NCBI RefSeq assembly: GCF_000420465.1 | Contig: NZ_ATUZ01000001.1 | Span: 1 to 64,000 of the forward strand | DNA from: Desulfovibrio desulfuricans DSM 642 | Lineage (GTDB): Bacteria > Desulfobacterota > Desulfovibrionia > Desulfovibrionales > Desulfovibrionaceae | Length of the DNA: 64,000 nt | Direction of reading: 5' to 3' | Shown here: positions 25,241 through 34,153 of the stretch, piece by piece | Numbering within the stretch: position 1 is the stretch's first letter | Layout: each line of letters starts with the position of its first letter | Notes under the pieces: generated by a model | What the model was told of the DNA's origin: nothing | The model's input: the letters and a program-made list of their open reading frames with translations, nothing else | Database searches by the model: none | Position numbers and translations under genes: made by a program

Positions 25241-26080
25241 CTATTCCATTGCCTTGAGAATGCTGCTGGCAGAAACGGACGACAGCACGTTGCCGTCAAC
25301 AATCACGGCAGGCAGGGTTTTGACGCCAAAATACTGGGCGATCTGCTGGGCCTGATACAGGTTCACATTGCCCGCATTGTAGCAGTATTTGCCCACGGCC
25401 AGTTCTTCGGCGGGGTTCACCGGAGGCCGCAGCTTGCTCATATAGCTGTAGTGGATGGGAAAGTCAGAGGATTCCGCCGTGGCATCGTATTCGTTGTTAA
25501 AGGCCACAACGTGTCCTTTTTTCTTTTGGGCAGCCTTGATCTCGTTCCAGCGCGAGAGCGCGTAGGTCATGTAGGGCATGCCCTGACCGGGGCGGGAGTA
25601 AGAAATCCAGATGCCCATGCCCATGAGGTCGGTTCCGTAGTATTCCTTGCTGTTGGCAAAAACCGCCACCTTGCACTGCTGGGGCGAAACCGAACGGCTG
25701 GCCTCAGCCACGGCATGCCAGACCTTCTCACTCTGCGGCGAGGCAAAATCAAGCAGCACCAGAACTTCGTGAGGTGCCTTGGGCTCGCCGAAAAATACGG
25801 GATATACCTCGTTTTTCCACTGGGGCCGATAGGCGGCCTCGCCCTCGATGGACGTAACGCGCCCGCCCATTTTTTGCAGCATGGCCTGGCTCTCTGCATC
25901 GTTCGTGCGGAGGTTGGGCAAGGAAGTACGCAAGTAGGGATTAAAAGCGTTGGCCTTGGCGTTCTGCACGCCAGCCGCAAGGTTTACTTTTTCTTTGGGG
26001 CCGGTATCACCCGTTCCCATAGCGCCGCACCCCCCCAACAACAAACCTGAAACCAGTATAGCCGCCAAAAATCCGCGCAT
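25241..26080 (-). CDS. Thioredoxin-fold lipoprotein without CXXC
   Basis: A 279-residue envelope protein. The N-terminus MRGFLAAILVSGLLLGGC is a lipoprotein signal peptide with lipid-attachment Cys18. The C-terminal half resembles DsbA/DsbG-type thioredoxin folds: VLVLLDFASPQSEKVWHAV occupies the usual active-site position but has no cysteine, and FGVKTLPAVIVDGNVL carries the cis-Pro loop. It is therefore unlikely to be a disulfide oxidoreductase by the normal mechanism. It starts 3 bp after the cbiK stop, with GAGGTG inside cbiK as its ribosome site, so the two are coupled. Confidence 0.75.
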   Translation of the reverse strand: MRGFLAAILVSGLLLGGCGAMGTGDTGPKEKVNLAAGVQNAKANAFNPYLRTSLPNLRTNDAESQAMLQKMGGRVTSIEGEAAYRPQWKNEVYPVFFGEPKAPHEVLVLLDFASPQSEKVWHAVAEASRSVSPQQCKVAVFANSKEYYGTDLMGMGIWISYSRPGQGMPYMTYALSRWNEIKAAQKKKGHVVAFNNEYDATAESSDFPIHYSYMSKLRPPVNPAEELAVGKYCYNAGNVNLYQAQQIAQYFGVKTLPAVIVDGNVLSSVSASSILKAME

Positions 26081-26083
26081 ACG

Positions 26084-26875
26084 TCACCTCTTCTCCCAGC
26101 CAGCAGCAAGGGATTGCACGGCATCCTCAAGATGCCGCAGCCATATTTCAGCCACATCGGCGTATTCCGCCGTCCCCATGAGCACGGGCAGGCATTGGTG
26201 CCCTTGGGCCTCAATGCGACTGCGCCAACTGTGCCCGTTCTCGCCCGCCATGTCCTCCAGAGCATGACGGCCCACCACCGACAAAAGCGGCATAAGCCAT
26301 ACCCGGCGTGAAGCGAGATTGGGCAAAATACTTTCAAGCGTCACAGCGCCGTTCATGGCCCCCACATGCACGCGGCTGTCAAGCTCGCGCACGGCGCGGG
26401 CCAGATCCACATAGCGGGCAACCGCCTCGTGTTCCGCGCCGTGTCCCATAAAGACCACGTCTTCATCCGCGCTGCGCTCGGCGGGCAGATGCCGCACCAG
26501 CGCCCGCGCCGTCGCGCGCACATCGTCCGTTGTGGCCAGCAGGGGCGCGCCAATCCGGCAAAGCAGGTGCTCGTGCTCGGCGGCTTCTTCAACTGCAGCG
26601 CGCACATCACCATGCTCCTGACCGGGTATGGTCTGCAAGGGCTGCACCGCCACTGCCTCAAAACGCTCAAGCCCAAGACGGCAAACCGCCTTAAACACGG
26701 AATCGCTCTTCTGGCGGGCCTGCGCCATGCGTTCGCGCAAGAGCAGCGAAGTATAGGCCCAGCGTACCGGAATACCGGGATAACGCTGGCGCACAAGGGC
26801 GTCAAACCCCTTGAGGGCGTTCTGCCCCTGCGGGCTGCTTGCGCCAAAGGCGACCAGAAGAATAGCGTGTCTCAT
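26084..26875 (-). CDS. cbiK: Sirohydrochlorin cobaltochelatase (CbiK-type)
   Basis: A 263-residue class II chelatase that inserts Co2+ (or Fe2+) into sirohydrochlorin for cobalamin or sirohaem. It starts MRHAILLVAFGASSPQG, the CbiK opening. Conserved sites are AVQPLQTIPGQEHGDV, VVFMGHGAEHEAV with the metal-site His, and HVGAMNGAVTLESIL. The frame is open for 250 codons further upstream, but that part runs through the rmlD region in the opposite direction and is not CbiK-like. No signal peptide is seen, so this corresponds to a cytoplasmic form rather than the periplasmic CbiK known in Desulfovibrio. Coupled to the lipoprotein gene downstream. Confidence 0.88.
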   Translation of the reverse strand: MRHAILLVAFGASSPQGQNALKGFDALVRQRYPGIPVRWAYTSLLLRERMAQARQKSDSVFKAVCRLGLERFEAVAVQPLQTIPGQEHGDVRAAVEEAAEHEHLLCRIGAPLLATTDDVRATARALVRHLPAERSADEDVVFMGHGAEHEAVARYVDLARAVRELDSRVHVGAMNGAVTLESILPNLASRRVWLMPLLSVVGRHALEDMAGENGHSWRSRIEAQGHQCLPVLMGTAEYADVAEIWLRHLEDAVQSLAAGWEKR

Positions 26876-27071
26876 GGGGGTTTTTTGTACGTCACTTGCG
26901 ACCTTGAAGCAAGGAGGGCGCTTACGGCTGGCAATGCCCAAGGGGCTTCGTATGAAATTGATGTTGACCTGCCTGTATTGTATTGACCCCGGCATCAATG
27001 CGAGGATAATGTGCCGGAGAATGGCCTGGATACCGCCAGCACAGCGCTGGCGGGCAAACATTGGGGGTCGC

Positions 27072-27959
27072 ATGGCAAAAGCTCTGGTACTTGGGGGGGC
27101 AACTGGCCTTCTGGGCCAGGCCCTGACGCGAGTGCTCAAAGCCCGCGAGTGGGAAGTTGCAACACTTGGCCGCGAGAACGGCAATCTGCTGGACATGGCG
27201 TTTCTGCAAACTGCCATTGCAGAGGCGCAGGCGGATGTGGTGTTCAACACTGTGGCCTGGACAGCTGTTGACGATGCCGAAGACCACAGGGACGAAGCCT
27301 GCCAGCTCAACCGCGCCTTGCCCGCCTCCATTGCGCGCTGCCTCAAGGCGCAGGGGGCCGGATTTCTTGTGCAGTTCAGCACGGACTTCATTTTTTCCGG
27401 CGCGGGAGAAACCGCGTGGAAAGAAACAGACACGCCCCATCCGGCCTCTGTGTACGCCAGCACCAAGCTTGAAGGTGAAAAGGCCGTTCTGGAAACACTG
27501 CCCGACAGGTCGTGCGTCATACGCACGGCATGGCTTTTTGGCCCAGGTCGCAAAAATTTTGTGGATACTATCCTTGCCGCCTGCCAGCGCCGCGATTCCA
27601 TCAACGTGGTGCATGACCAGACAGGTTCTCCCACCTATACGCTTGATCTGGCGCACTGGAGCATCGCTCTGGCGGAAAAAAGGGCCACAGGCATCTGGCA
27701 TGCGGTAAACGGCGGGCAGGCAAGCTGGTGTGATCTGGCTTGCGAGGCTGTTTCTCTGGCTGGCGCCCCGTGCCGGGTTGTGCCCATTGATTCGGCGGAA
27801 TGGCCCCAAAAAGCCCGCAGGCCAGTGTTTTCCGCGCTGGACAACAGCAAGCTGGCCACCTTTCTTGGCAAGTCTCCTCGCCCGTGGCCCCAGGCTCTGC
27901 GCGATTATGTTTTCAGCGAGTATCTGCCCGCGCACACCGGCAAAGGCGGGGCGCAGTGA
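27072..27959 (+). CDS. rmlD: dTDP-4-dehydrorhamnose reductase RmlD
   Basis: A 295-residue SDR-type reductase for the last step of dTDP-L-rhamnose synthesis. The NAD(P)H motif is GGATGLLGQAL near the N-terminus; FSTDFIFSG and the catalytic YASTK (Tyr-x3-Lys) follow. Start 27072 lies next to a GGGGG stretch. The rest of the rhamnose pathway (rmlB, rmlA, rmlC) is at 57.8-60.4 kb on the other strand. The stop overlaps the GTG start of the next gene. Confidence 0.9.
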   Translation: MAKALVLGGATGLLGQALTRVLKAREWEVATLGRENGNLLDMAFLQTAIAEAQADVVFNTVAWTAVDDAEDHRDEACQLNRALPASIARCLKAQGAGFLVQFSTDFIFSGAGETAWKETDTPHPASVYASTKLEGEKAVLETLPDRSCVIRTAWLFGPGRKNFVDTILAACQRRDSINVVHDQTGSPTYTLDLAHWSIALAEKRATGIWHAVNGGQASWCDLACEAVSLAGAPCRVVPIDSAEWPQKARRPVFSALDNSKLATFLGKSPRPWPQALRDYVFSEYLPAHTGKGGAQ

Positions 27960-29119
27960 CAAGCTCTGGCCCTGCGCGGCTTTCAGCCAGCCTGCCCGCA
28001 TTGCGCACGCTTTGCCTGATCATGGCGGGCCTCACGCTGCTCACGCTCGCAGCGCTCTGGAATGCCAATGATGCCCAGGCCAGACCGCGCAGCTTGCAGG
28101 AGCTTGCCGCCATCAACGGCAAACTGATTGAAACAGGCGTCAAATACGGCTCAATCCCTTCCCTGTACCGCCCGCGCTATGACCGCATTCAGGATGCAAA
28201 CCTGAGCCTCAGCGATGACGAGGTGGTGTTTATTGCCATGTTGCAAGGGGGCGCGCGCGTTTACCCGCAACGCATCATGGTATGGCATCAGGTTGTCAAC
28301 GAAATCGTGGACGACAAGGCCTATGCCATCACCTACTGTCCCACCACCGGCACCTTCATGGCCTACGATTCTTCCATGGGGGGCCTGAATCTCATTTTTG
28401 ACACGGAAGGCCGCCTCTACGATGCCAACAGCGTTCTGATTGACCGCAATTCCGGCAGTCTCTGGCTACAGGAAACAGGCATGGCCTTTGACGGCCCCCT
28501 GCTGGGCCGTGGGCTGCCCATGGTGCCCGTATACTGGACAACCTGGGGCGCTGCAAAGCGCACCTTTCCCCATGCCTTGGTGCTTGCCAAACCTAACGGC
28601 AACAAACCCTACGGGCGCGATCCCTACGGCAACTACCTGCGCAAGGGAACCTACTACGATAACGACAGGCTCATTTATCCAGTGGAGCGCATGGACAAAC
28701 GTTTTGCCCGCAAAACGCCCATGCTGTGCATTGAGTATGAGGGCTACCTGTTGGCTATCGACATAGGCTATGTGCGCAAAAAAGGGGCCGTGAACTTTTT
28801 TGTGGGGCCCAATGCCCTTCTGGCAGTTTATGACCGGGGCCTTGAGGTGGTGCGTCTTTTTAACCGCCAGATATGGGCCGAGCCATTCCTGTTCATATCC
28901 CAGAACGGCAAGCTCATGGATCTGACCACGCGCAGCCAGTGGGATCCTGCCACGGGCGTGGCGCTTGACGGCAACATGAAGGGCGCGTCCATGCCGCAGT
29001 TTTACGGCGCGTATTCCATGTGGTTTGCCTGGTACAGCATGAATCCGGAAACACTGGTCATCCCCGGCCCCGGCGAGGTGCCTGAAAAGCTGCTCTCGCC
29101 AGCCCCTCCGGGTGAATAA
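27956..29119 (+). CDS. Exported DUF3179-family protein
   Basis: A 387-residue protein. The N-terminus has a hydrophobic segment (LCLIMAGLTLLTLAALW) ending NANDAQA, so it is exported or membrane-anchored. The bulk matches DUF3179: ITYCPTTGTFMAYDSSMGG with a conserved Cys, SGSLWLQETGMAFDGPLLG and the Trp/Tyr-rich core. The function of the family is not known. The GTG start overlaps the rmlD stop (GTGA at 27956-27959); a later ATG at 28022 would also leave a signal peptide. Together with the HD gene it forms a plus-strand run behind rmlD. Confidence 0.78.
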   Translation: MTSSGPARLSASLPALRTLCLIMAGLTLLTLAALWNANDAQARPRSLQELAAINGKLIETGVKYGSIPSLYRPRYDRIQDANLSLSDDEVVFIAMLQGGARVYPQRIMVWHQVVNEIVDDKAYAITYCPTTGTFMAYDSSMGGLNLIFDTEGRLYDANSVLIDRNSGSLWLQETGMAFDGPLLGRGLPMVPVYWTTWGAAKRTFPHALVLAKPNGNKPYGRDPYGNYLRKGTYYDNDRLIYPVERMDKRFARKTPMLCIEYEGYLLAIDIGYVRKKGAVNFFVGPNALLAVYDRGLEVVRLFNRQIWAEPFLFISQNGKLMDLTTRSQWDPATGVALDGNMKGASMPQFYGAYSMWFAWYSMNPETLVIPGPGEVPEKLLSPAPPGE

Positions 29120-29186
29120 CCCCACAGCCCACCTGCCCCTGTCAAGCCGTTTGCATTGCGTAAAACCAGAGCGTATTTGATTCCTC

Positions 29187-29981
29187 ATGAACTGCACTGT
29201 CACAGCATCCGCCGACATATCCTTGCATCTGGCGTGGTTTACTGCATATGCCGCCGCCAAAACAGCCCTGGAACAGGGCGATGCCTCGCCCATGGATCTC
29301 AAACTCCGGCACTCCCTTGAAGTGCTGGAAAATGCCCGGCACACCGTTGAAGGCGAAGGCTTTGACCCACAGACAGCGCGGGCCTGCCTGCTGGCAGCAC
29401 TGTACCATGACGTGGGCCGGTTCGAGCAGTATCTGCGCTATCACACGTTCAGGGACAGGGAATCGTGCAATCACGGGCAGATGGGCGTGCGGGTTCTCAA
29501 GGCCGAACACCGCCTCGTCAGCGAGACACCGCAAATGCGCAAGCTGGTCATGGCGGCGGTGGGCATGCACAACCGTTTTGCCCTGCCCAAGGAGACGCCG
29601 GAGAACATCGCTCTGGTCACCAATGTGGTGCGTGATGCGGACAAACTGGACATTCTGCGGATCATGGACGAGCACTTGAGCGGCCCAGCCCCGTATAATC
29701 CCACTGTGGTGCTGCAACAGCCGGACGACCCCACCATCGCCAGCGAGGCGGTTCTCAAAGCGGTGCAGGAAAAACGAGTGGCGGCCTATGCCGACCTGCG
29801 CTGCGTCAACGATTTTCGCCTGCTGCTGGGGACATGGTTTTTTGATCTGCACTTTGTCTCAAGCCGCCGCAAATTTCTTGAGGACGGGCATGCGGAAAAC
29901 TTGCTGCGCCGTATGCCGGGCACGGTTCCGCAGGCCGAAGCCCGCGACTGCCTGCTGCATATTCTGGAGAACTCGCAGTGA
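29187..29981 (+). CDS. HD-domain metal-dependent phosphohydrolase
   Basis: A 264-residue soluble protein with the HD signature: KLRHSLEVLENAR (first His), YHDVGRFEQY (His-Asp), a later MHNRFALP and RDADKLDIL (final Asp). Such proteins usually hydrolyse nucleotides or phosphate esters; the substrate here is unknown. The stop overlaps the GTG of the following gene (29978-29981), suggesting coupling. Confidence 0.85.
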   Translation: MNCTVTASADISLHLAWFTAYAAAKTALEQGDASPMDLKLRHSLEVLENARHTVEGEGFDPQTARACLLAALYHDVGRFEQYLRYHTFRDRESCNHGQMGVRVLKAEHRLVSETPQMRKLVMAAVGMHNRFALPKETPENIALVTNVVRDADKLDILRIMDEHLSGPAPYNPTVVLQQPDDPTIASEAVLKAVQEKRVAAYADLRCVNDFRLLLGTWFFDLHFVSSRRKFLEDGHAENLLRRMPGTVPQAEARDCLLHILENSQ

Positions 29982-30475
29982 CGCATGCCCCTACGGCAGC
30001 CAGCCTTGATGCTTTGCCTGCCTGCCCTGCATTTTTTCCGCAGGCGGCGCTGGCGCGGCGTGTGCCGTGGCCGGATGCGTACGCGCATGCCCCGCTCAAT
30101 CCTGACGTGCAGACATTGCGAAGCGCCAGCCATGCCCCCCTGGCCTGTGTGCGCATGGCTTTTGCGCTGTTTTATCTGCCTGCGGCGCAGGCAGAAGCCC
30201 TGCTGCGGCTCGCGCTTGAAAGCGCTGAAGTAGTCCTGGCAGCTGATTTCAAGCTGGCGGAACGCAACCTTGAGCTGCCCGCAACGCTGGCGGCGCGCGG
30301 CCTCATGGCGCTGACAAAAGCACGCAGAACAGCAGCGGCAGACGGGGCACCTCAAGCAAGTTCTATTCAAAGGGGCGGTATTGAGGGGCTTGTGCACCAA
30401 TGCAATGCGCTGGTGCACAAGCGCCGCCCCATTTTTGCAGGTGCTGCGACTTTGCTGCATTTGCAGCGCGCCTGA
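29978..30475 (+). CDS. Possible N-terminally truncated methyltransferase remnant
   Basis: A 165-residue Ala/Pro-rich protein starting with GTG inside the HD stop codon. Residues 58-105 (RMAFALFYLPAAQAEALLRL, then LAADFKLAERNLELPATLA) and the C-terminal GGIEGLVHQCNALVHKRRPI resemble the second half of small class I SAM methyltransferases, but no glycine-rich SAM motif is present. It may be a degraded methyltransferase, or an unrelated protein of this lineage. I am not certain it is functional. Confidence 0.45.
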   Translation: MTHAPTAASLDALPACPAFFPQAALARRVPWPDAYAHAPLNPDVQTLRSASHAPLACVRMAFALFYLPAAQAEALLRLALESAEVVLAADFKLAERNLELPATLAARGLMALTKARRTAAADGAPQASSIQRGGIEGLVHQCNALVHKRRPIFAGAATLLHLQRA

Positions 30476-30658
30476 GGCGTTGAACCTCCCCTCGCGGCCT
30501 CTCGCGGCCAAGCCCACATTTCTGACCTCACGGCCCCGCCTTGAAGGCCCACCCTGCCTGTGCTATAAGCTGCTCTGGCGCTGCCGCACCCTGCGCAGGC
30601 GCACGCCTGTCAGGCCTTTGCGCCGGTAACGCCCGCCTTTTCCGCTTCTGGAGTTTTC

Positions 30659-33600
30659 ATGTCAGATTTTGTCCATCTTCATTGCCATACCGAATACAGC
30701 CTGCTTGACGGCGCCATCCGCATCAAGGATCTGTGCGCCCGCGCCAAGGATTTCGGCATGCCCGCCTGCGCCATCACCGACCACGGCAACCTCTTTGGCG
30801 CGGCCTATTTTTATCAGGGTTGCAAGGATTACGGCGTCAAACCCATCTTTGGATGCGAGGTTTACGTCTGCCACGACCACAAGGATAAAAGCACGGATTC
30901 GCCTTTGGCGCGCCGCCGCAACCACCTGATTCTGCTGGCCCAGAACACCACGGGCTACCACAATCTGGTCAAGCTGGTCACACAGGGCTACCTTGAGGGT
31001 TTTTATTACAAACCCCGCGTGGATAAACCCCTGCTGCGCAAGTATTCCGAAGGCCTTGTCTGCCTTTCGGCCTGCATTGCGGGCGAAATCCCCCGCGCCA
31101 TTCTTGCGGACGACATGGACAAGGCCCTGAGCCTCACGCGGGAATACGCCGATATCTACCCCGACCGTTTTTATCTTGAGTTGCAGTCCAACGGCCTGCC
31201 GGAGCAGACCAAGGCCAACAACGCCCTCCTGGAACTGGCGGAAACCACGGGCGTGCCGCTGGTTGCCACTAACGACTGCCACTATCTCACCGCTGACGAT
31301 GCCGAAGCCCACGAAGTGCTGCTCTGCATTCAGACGCAAACTACCATGGACGACCCCAAGCGCATGCGCTTTGGCACCCATGAGCTGTACTACAAGTCCA
31401 TCGAAGAGATGGAAAAACCCTTTGCCCACGTGCCCGAAGCCCTGGCCAACACCATGCGCATTGCCGAGCAGTGCAATGTGGAGCTGGACTTCGGCCACCA
31501 CTACTTCCCTGTGTACAAGCTGCCGGAAGGGGCCAGCCTTGATTCCGAATTTCGGCGGCTGGCAGAAGAAGGGCTGGAAAAACGGCTGGAAAAACACCCC
31601 GACAGAGACACCATTGATGTTCAGCTCTACCGGGACCGCTTGCAGTACGAACTGCGTGTTATCCTTGAAATGGGTTTTCCCGGTTACTTCCTCATCGTGC
31701 AGGAATTCATCAACTGGGCAAAAAACCACAATGTTCCCGTGGGGCCTGGGCGTGGTTCCGCCGCCGGTTCGCTGGTGGCGTGGGCTTTGCGCATCACCAA
31801 CCTTGACCCCATCCCCTACAATTTGCTGTTTGAACGCTTTCTGAACAACGAACGCGTCTCCCTGCCCGATATCGACGTGGACTTTTGCGAACGCCGCCGC
31901 GTCGAGGTCATCAAGCACATGGTGGAAACCTACGGAGAAGGCTCGGTGGCGCAGATCACCACCTTCGGCACCATGAAGGCCAAGGGCGTTGTGCGCGACG
32001 TGGGCCGCGCCCTGGGCATGAGCTTTGCGGAGACTGACCGCATCGCCAAACTGGTGCCCGCCGACCTCAAGATGACCATCAAAAAGGCCCTTGAGGCAGA
32101 GCCGGAGCTGGAAAACATTTACCACTCCGACCCCAAGGTCAAACATCTGCTGGACACGGCCCGCCGCCTTGAAGGCCTGGCCCGCCACGCATCCACCCAC
32201 GCCGCCGGGCTTGTGGTTTCAGACAAGCCCATGGAGGAATACCTCCCCCTGTATCAGGGCAAACGCGGCGAACTTGTGACCCAGTTTGACGGCCCCATGA
32301 CGGAAAAAGCCGGGCTTGTGAAGTTCGACTTTCTTGGCCTGAAAACCATGACCCTGATTCAGGACACCCTGGACAACATCAACCTTCAGGGCAACGAACC
32401 GCCAGACCTCGACAACCTGCCGCTTACCGATACCGAAACCTACGAGCTTTACGCCCGTGGCGACACGGACGGCGTTTTTCAGGTGGAAAGTTCGGGCATG
32501 CGGCAGTATCTGCGCATGCTCAAACCCTCGTGCTTTGAAGACGTCATCGCCATGCTGGCCCTGTACCGGCCCGGCCCGCTCGGTTCGGGCATGGTGGACG
32601 AATTCATCAAGCGCAAGCACGGGCAGGTGCCCGTTGTGTATCCGCACCAGTCGCTCACCGACTGCCTGCGCGATACCTACGGCGTCATCGTCTATCAGGA
32701 ACAGGTCATGCAGATCGCCCAGATCATCGCCAGCTATACGCTTGGCGGGGCCGACCTGCTGCGCCGCGCCATGGGCAAAAAGAAAGCCGAAGCCATGGCC
32801 AAGGAACGCGTCAACTTTGTTACCGGCGCGGAAAAGAACAACATCGACAAGGACAAGGCCAACGAAATTTTCGACTTGATGGAAAAGTTCGCCGAATACG
32901 GCTTCAACAAGTCGCACTCCGCCGCCTATGCCCTCATTTCGTACTACACGGCCTACCTCAAGGTTCACTACAAGGTCGAGTTCATGGCCGCCCTGCTCAC
33001 CTCGGAAATGGGCAATCAGGACAAACTGCTCAAGTATGTCTCGTGCTGCAAAGACATGGGCATCAATGTGGTGCAGGCCTCTGTAAACCAGAGTCTGCGC
33101 GAGTTTACGGCTCATGGCGGAAAGGTGGTCTTTGGCCTTGGCGGCATCAAGAACGTGGGCGATGAAGCCATACGCGAAATTGTGGAAGCCAGGGCCGAAG
33201 GCGGCGAATTTGCCTCGCTGTTTGACATGTGCTGCCGGGTAAACCTGCGCAAGGTTACCAAGCGCGTGCTTGAATCGCTGGTCAAAGGCGGCGCGTGCGA
33301 CTGCTTTGGCGTACCCCGCGCCGCCATGCTGGCTGCCATTGAAATTGTGGTTGCCCGCGCGCAGAAAAAGGCCAAGGACAAAACATCCAATCAGGTTTCG
33401 CTGCTCTCCATGGCTCCGGTTGTGGAAAGCGCACCCCAGCCCGGCATAGGCCTTGACTGCCCCGAAGCCTCGTTGCCCGAAATGGCGGACGATGACAAAC
33501 TGCGGGCAGAAAAGGAAGCCCTGGGCTTCTTTTTGACCAGCCACCCGCTCCAGCCATTCATACGCGAAATTCGCCGCCTGGGGCTCACTACGCTGGAAGA

Positions 33601-34147
33601 CGCGCGCGAACTGTTCCCCGGTGCGGAAATCCGCTGCGCGGCGCTGGTGGTCAGCGTCAAGGAAGTGCTGACAAAGTCCAAGGGCGAGCGCATGGCCTTT
33701 GTGGGTATTGAAGACCTCACAGGCCACGCCGAAGTGACATTTTTTCCACGCACTTACGCCGAATGCCGCGATCTTTTACGTTCAGAACAGCCCATCTGCC
33801 TGGTGGCGCGCCTCGACAGTCAGGCAGACAACGGCGACAACGGCGATATGGATGAAGAAGCTGACGAAGGCCCGCGCGAAATCAAGCTGCTGGGCCAGAC
33901 CGCCCGCTCGCTGGCCGAAGCCTGCGGGCAAAGCGACACCCCCATATGCGTGCAGATACCGCAGCACCGCCTTGGGCGCGAAGACATGCTGGCTCTGCGC
34001 AACCTTCTGGAAAAATTCCCCGGCCCGGTGGAAGCGCATGCCCAGGTTTTTCTTGATGGGCACGTGTGCATCCTGCACCTCGACAACACTCTGAAAGTAC
34101 GCCCCGGGCCGGATCTGGATAAAGCTCTTGCCGCCTGGGCTTCATAA
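30659..34147 (+). CDS. dnaE: DNA polymerase III alpha subunit DnaE
   Basis: A 1162-residue replicative polymerase. The PHP domain opens with FVHLHCHTEYSLLDGAIR, the palm has SLPDIDVDFCERRR with the catalytic acidic residues, and the finger region (VYQEQVMQIAQIIASYTLGG) and helix-hairpin-helix domain follow. An internal clamp-binding motif of QxxLL type lies at Gln912-Leu916, and an OB-fold domain is near residues 1000-1080. It is of DnaE1 type. GGAG precedes the ATG. The 183-bp region upstream contains two copies of CTCGCGGCC but no recognised element. Confidence 0.97.
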   Translation: MSDFVHLHCHTEYSLLDGAIRIKDLCARAKDFGMPACAITDHGNLFGAAYFYQGCKDYGVKPIFGCEVYVCHDHKDKSTDSPLARRRNHLILLAQNTTGYHNLVKLVTQGYLEGFYYKPRVDKPLLRKYSEGLVCLSACIAGEIPRAILADDMDKALSLTREYADIYPDRFYLELQSNGLPEQTKANNALLELAETTGVPLVATNDCHYLTADDAEAHEVLLCIQTQTTMDDPKRMRFGTHELYYKSIEEMEKPFAHVPEALANTMRIAEQCNVELDFGHHYFPVYKLPEGASLDSEFRRLAEEGLEKRLEKHPDRDTIDVQLYRDRLQYELRVILEMGFPGYFLIVQEFINWAKNHNVPVGPGRGSAAGSLVAWALRITNLDPIPYNLLFERFLNNERVSLPDIDVDFCERRRVEVIKHMVETYGEGSVAQITTFGTMKAKGVVRDVGRALGMSFAETDRIAKLVPADLKMTIKKALEAEPELENIYHSDPKVKHLLDTARRLEGLARHASTHAAGLVVSDKPMEEYLPLYQGKRGELVTQFDGPMTEKAGLVKFDFLGLKTMTLIQDTLDNINLQGNEPPDLDNLPLTDTETYELYARGDTDGVFQVESSGMRQYLRMLKPSCFEDVIAMLALYRPGPLGSGMVDEFIKRKHGQVPVVYPHQSLTDCLRDTYGVIVYQEQVMQIAQIIASYTLGGADLLRRAMGKKKAEAMAKERVNFVTGAEKNNIDKDKANEIFDLMEKFAEYGFNKSHSAAYALISYYTAYLKVHYKVEFMAALLTSEMGNQDKLLKYVSCCKDMGINVVQASVNQSLREFTAHGGKVVFGLGGIKNVGDEAIREIVEARAEGGEFASLFDMCCRVNLRKVTKRVLESLVKGGACDCFGVPRAAMLAAIEIVVARAQKKAKDKTSNQVSLLSMAPVVESAPQPGIGLDCPEASLPEMADDDKLRAEKEALGFFLTSHPLQPFIREIRRLGLTTLEDARELFPGAEIRCAALVVSVKEVLTKSKGERMAFVGIEDLTGHAEVTFFPRTYAECRDLLRSEQPICLVARLDSQADNGDNGDMDEEADEGPREIKLLGQTARSLAEACGQSDTPICVQIPQHRLGREDMLALRNLLEKFPGPVEAHAQVFLDGHVCILHLDNTLKVRPGPDLDKALAAWAS

Positions 34148-34153
34148 AGCCAT

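Noticed and set aside
26876..27634. N-terminal extension of the cbiK frame over rmlD
   Set aside because: Antisense to rmlD; the CbiK signature starts exactly at MRHAILLVAFGASS.
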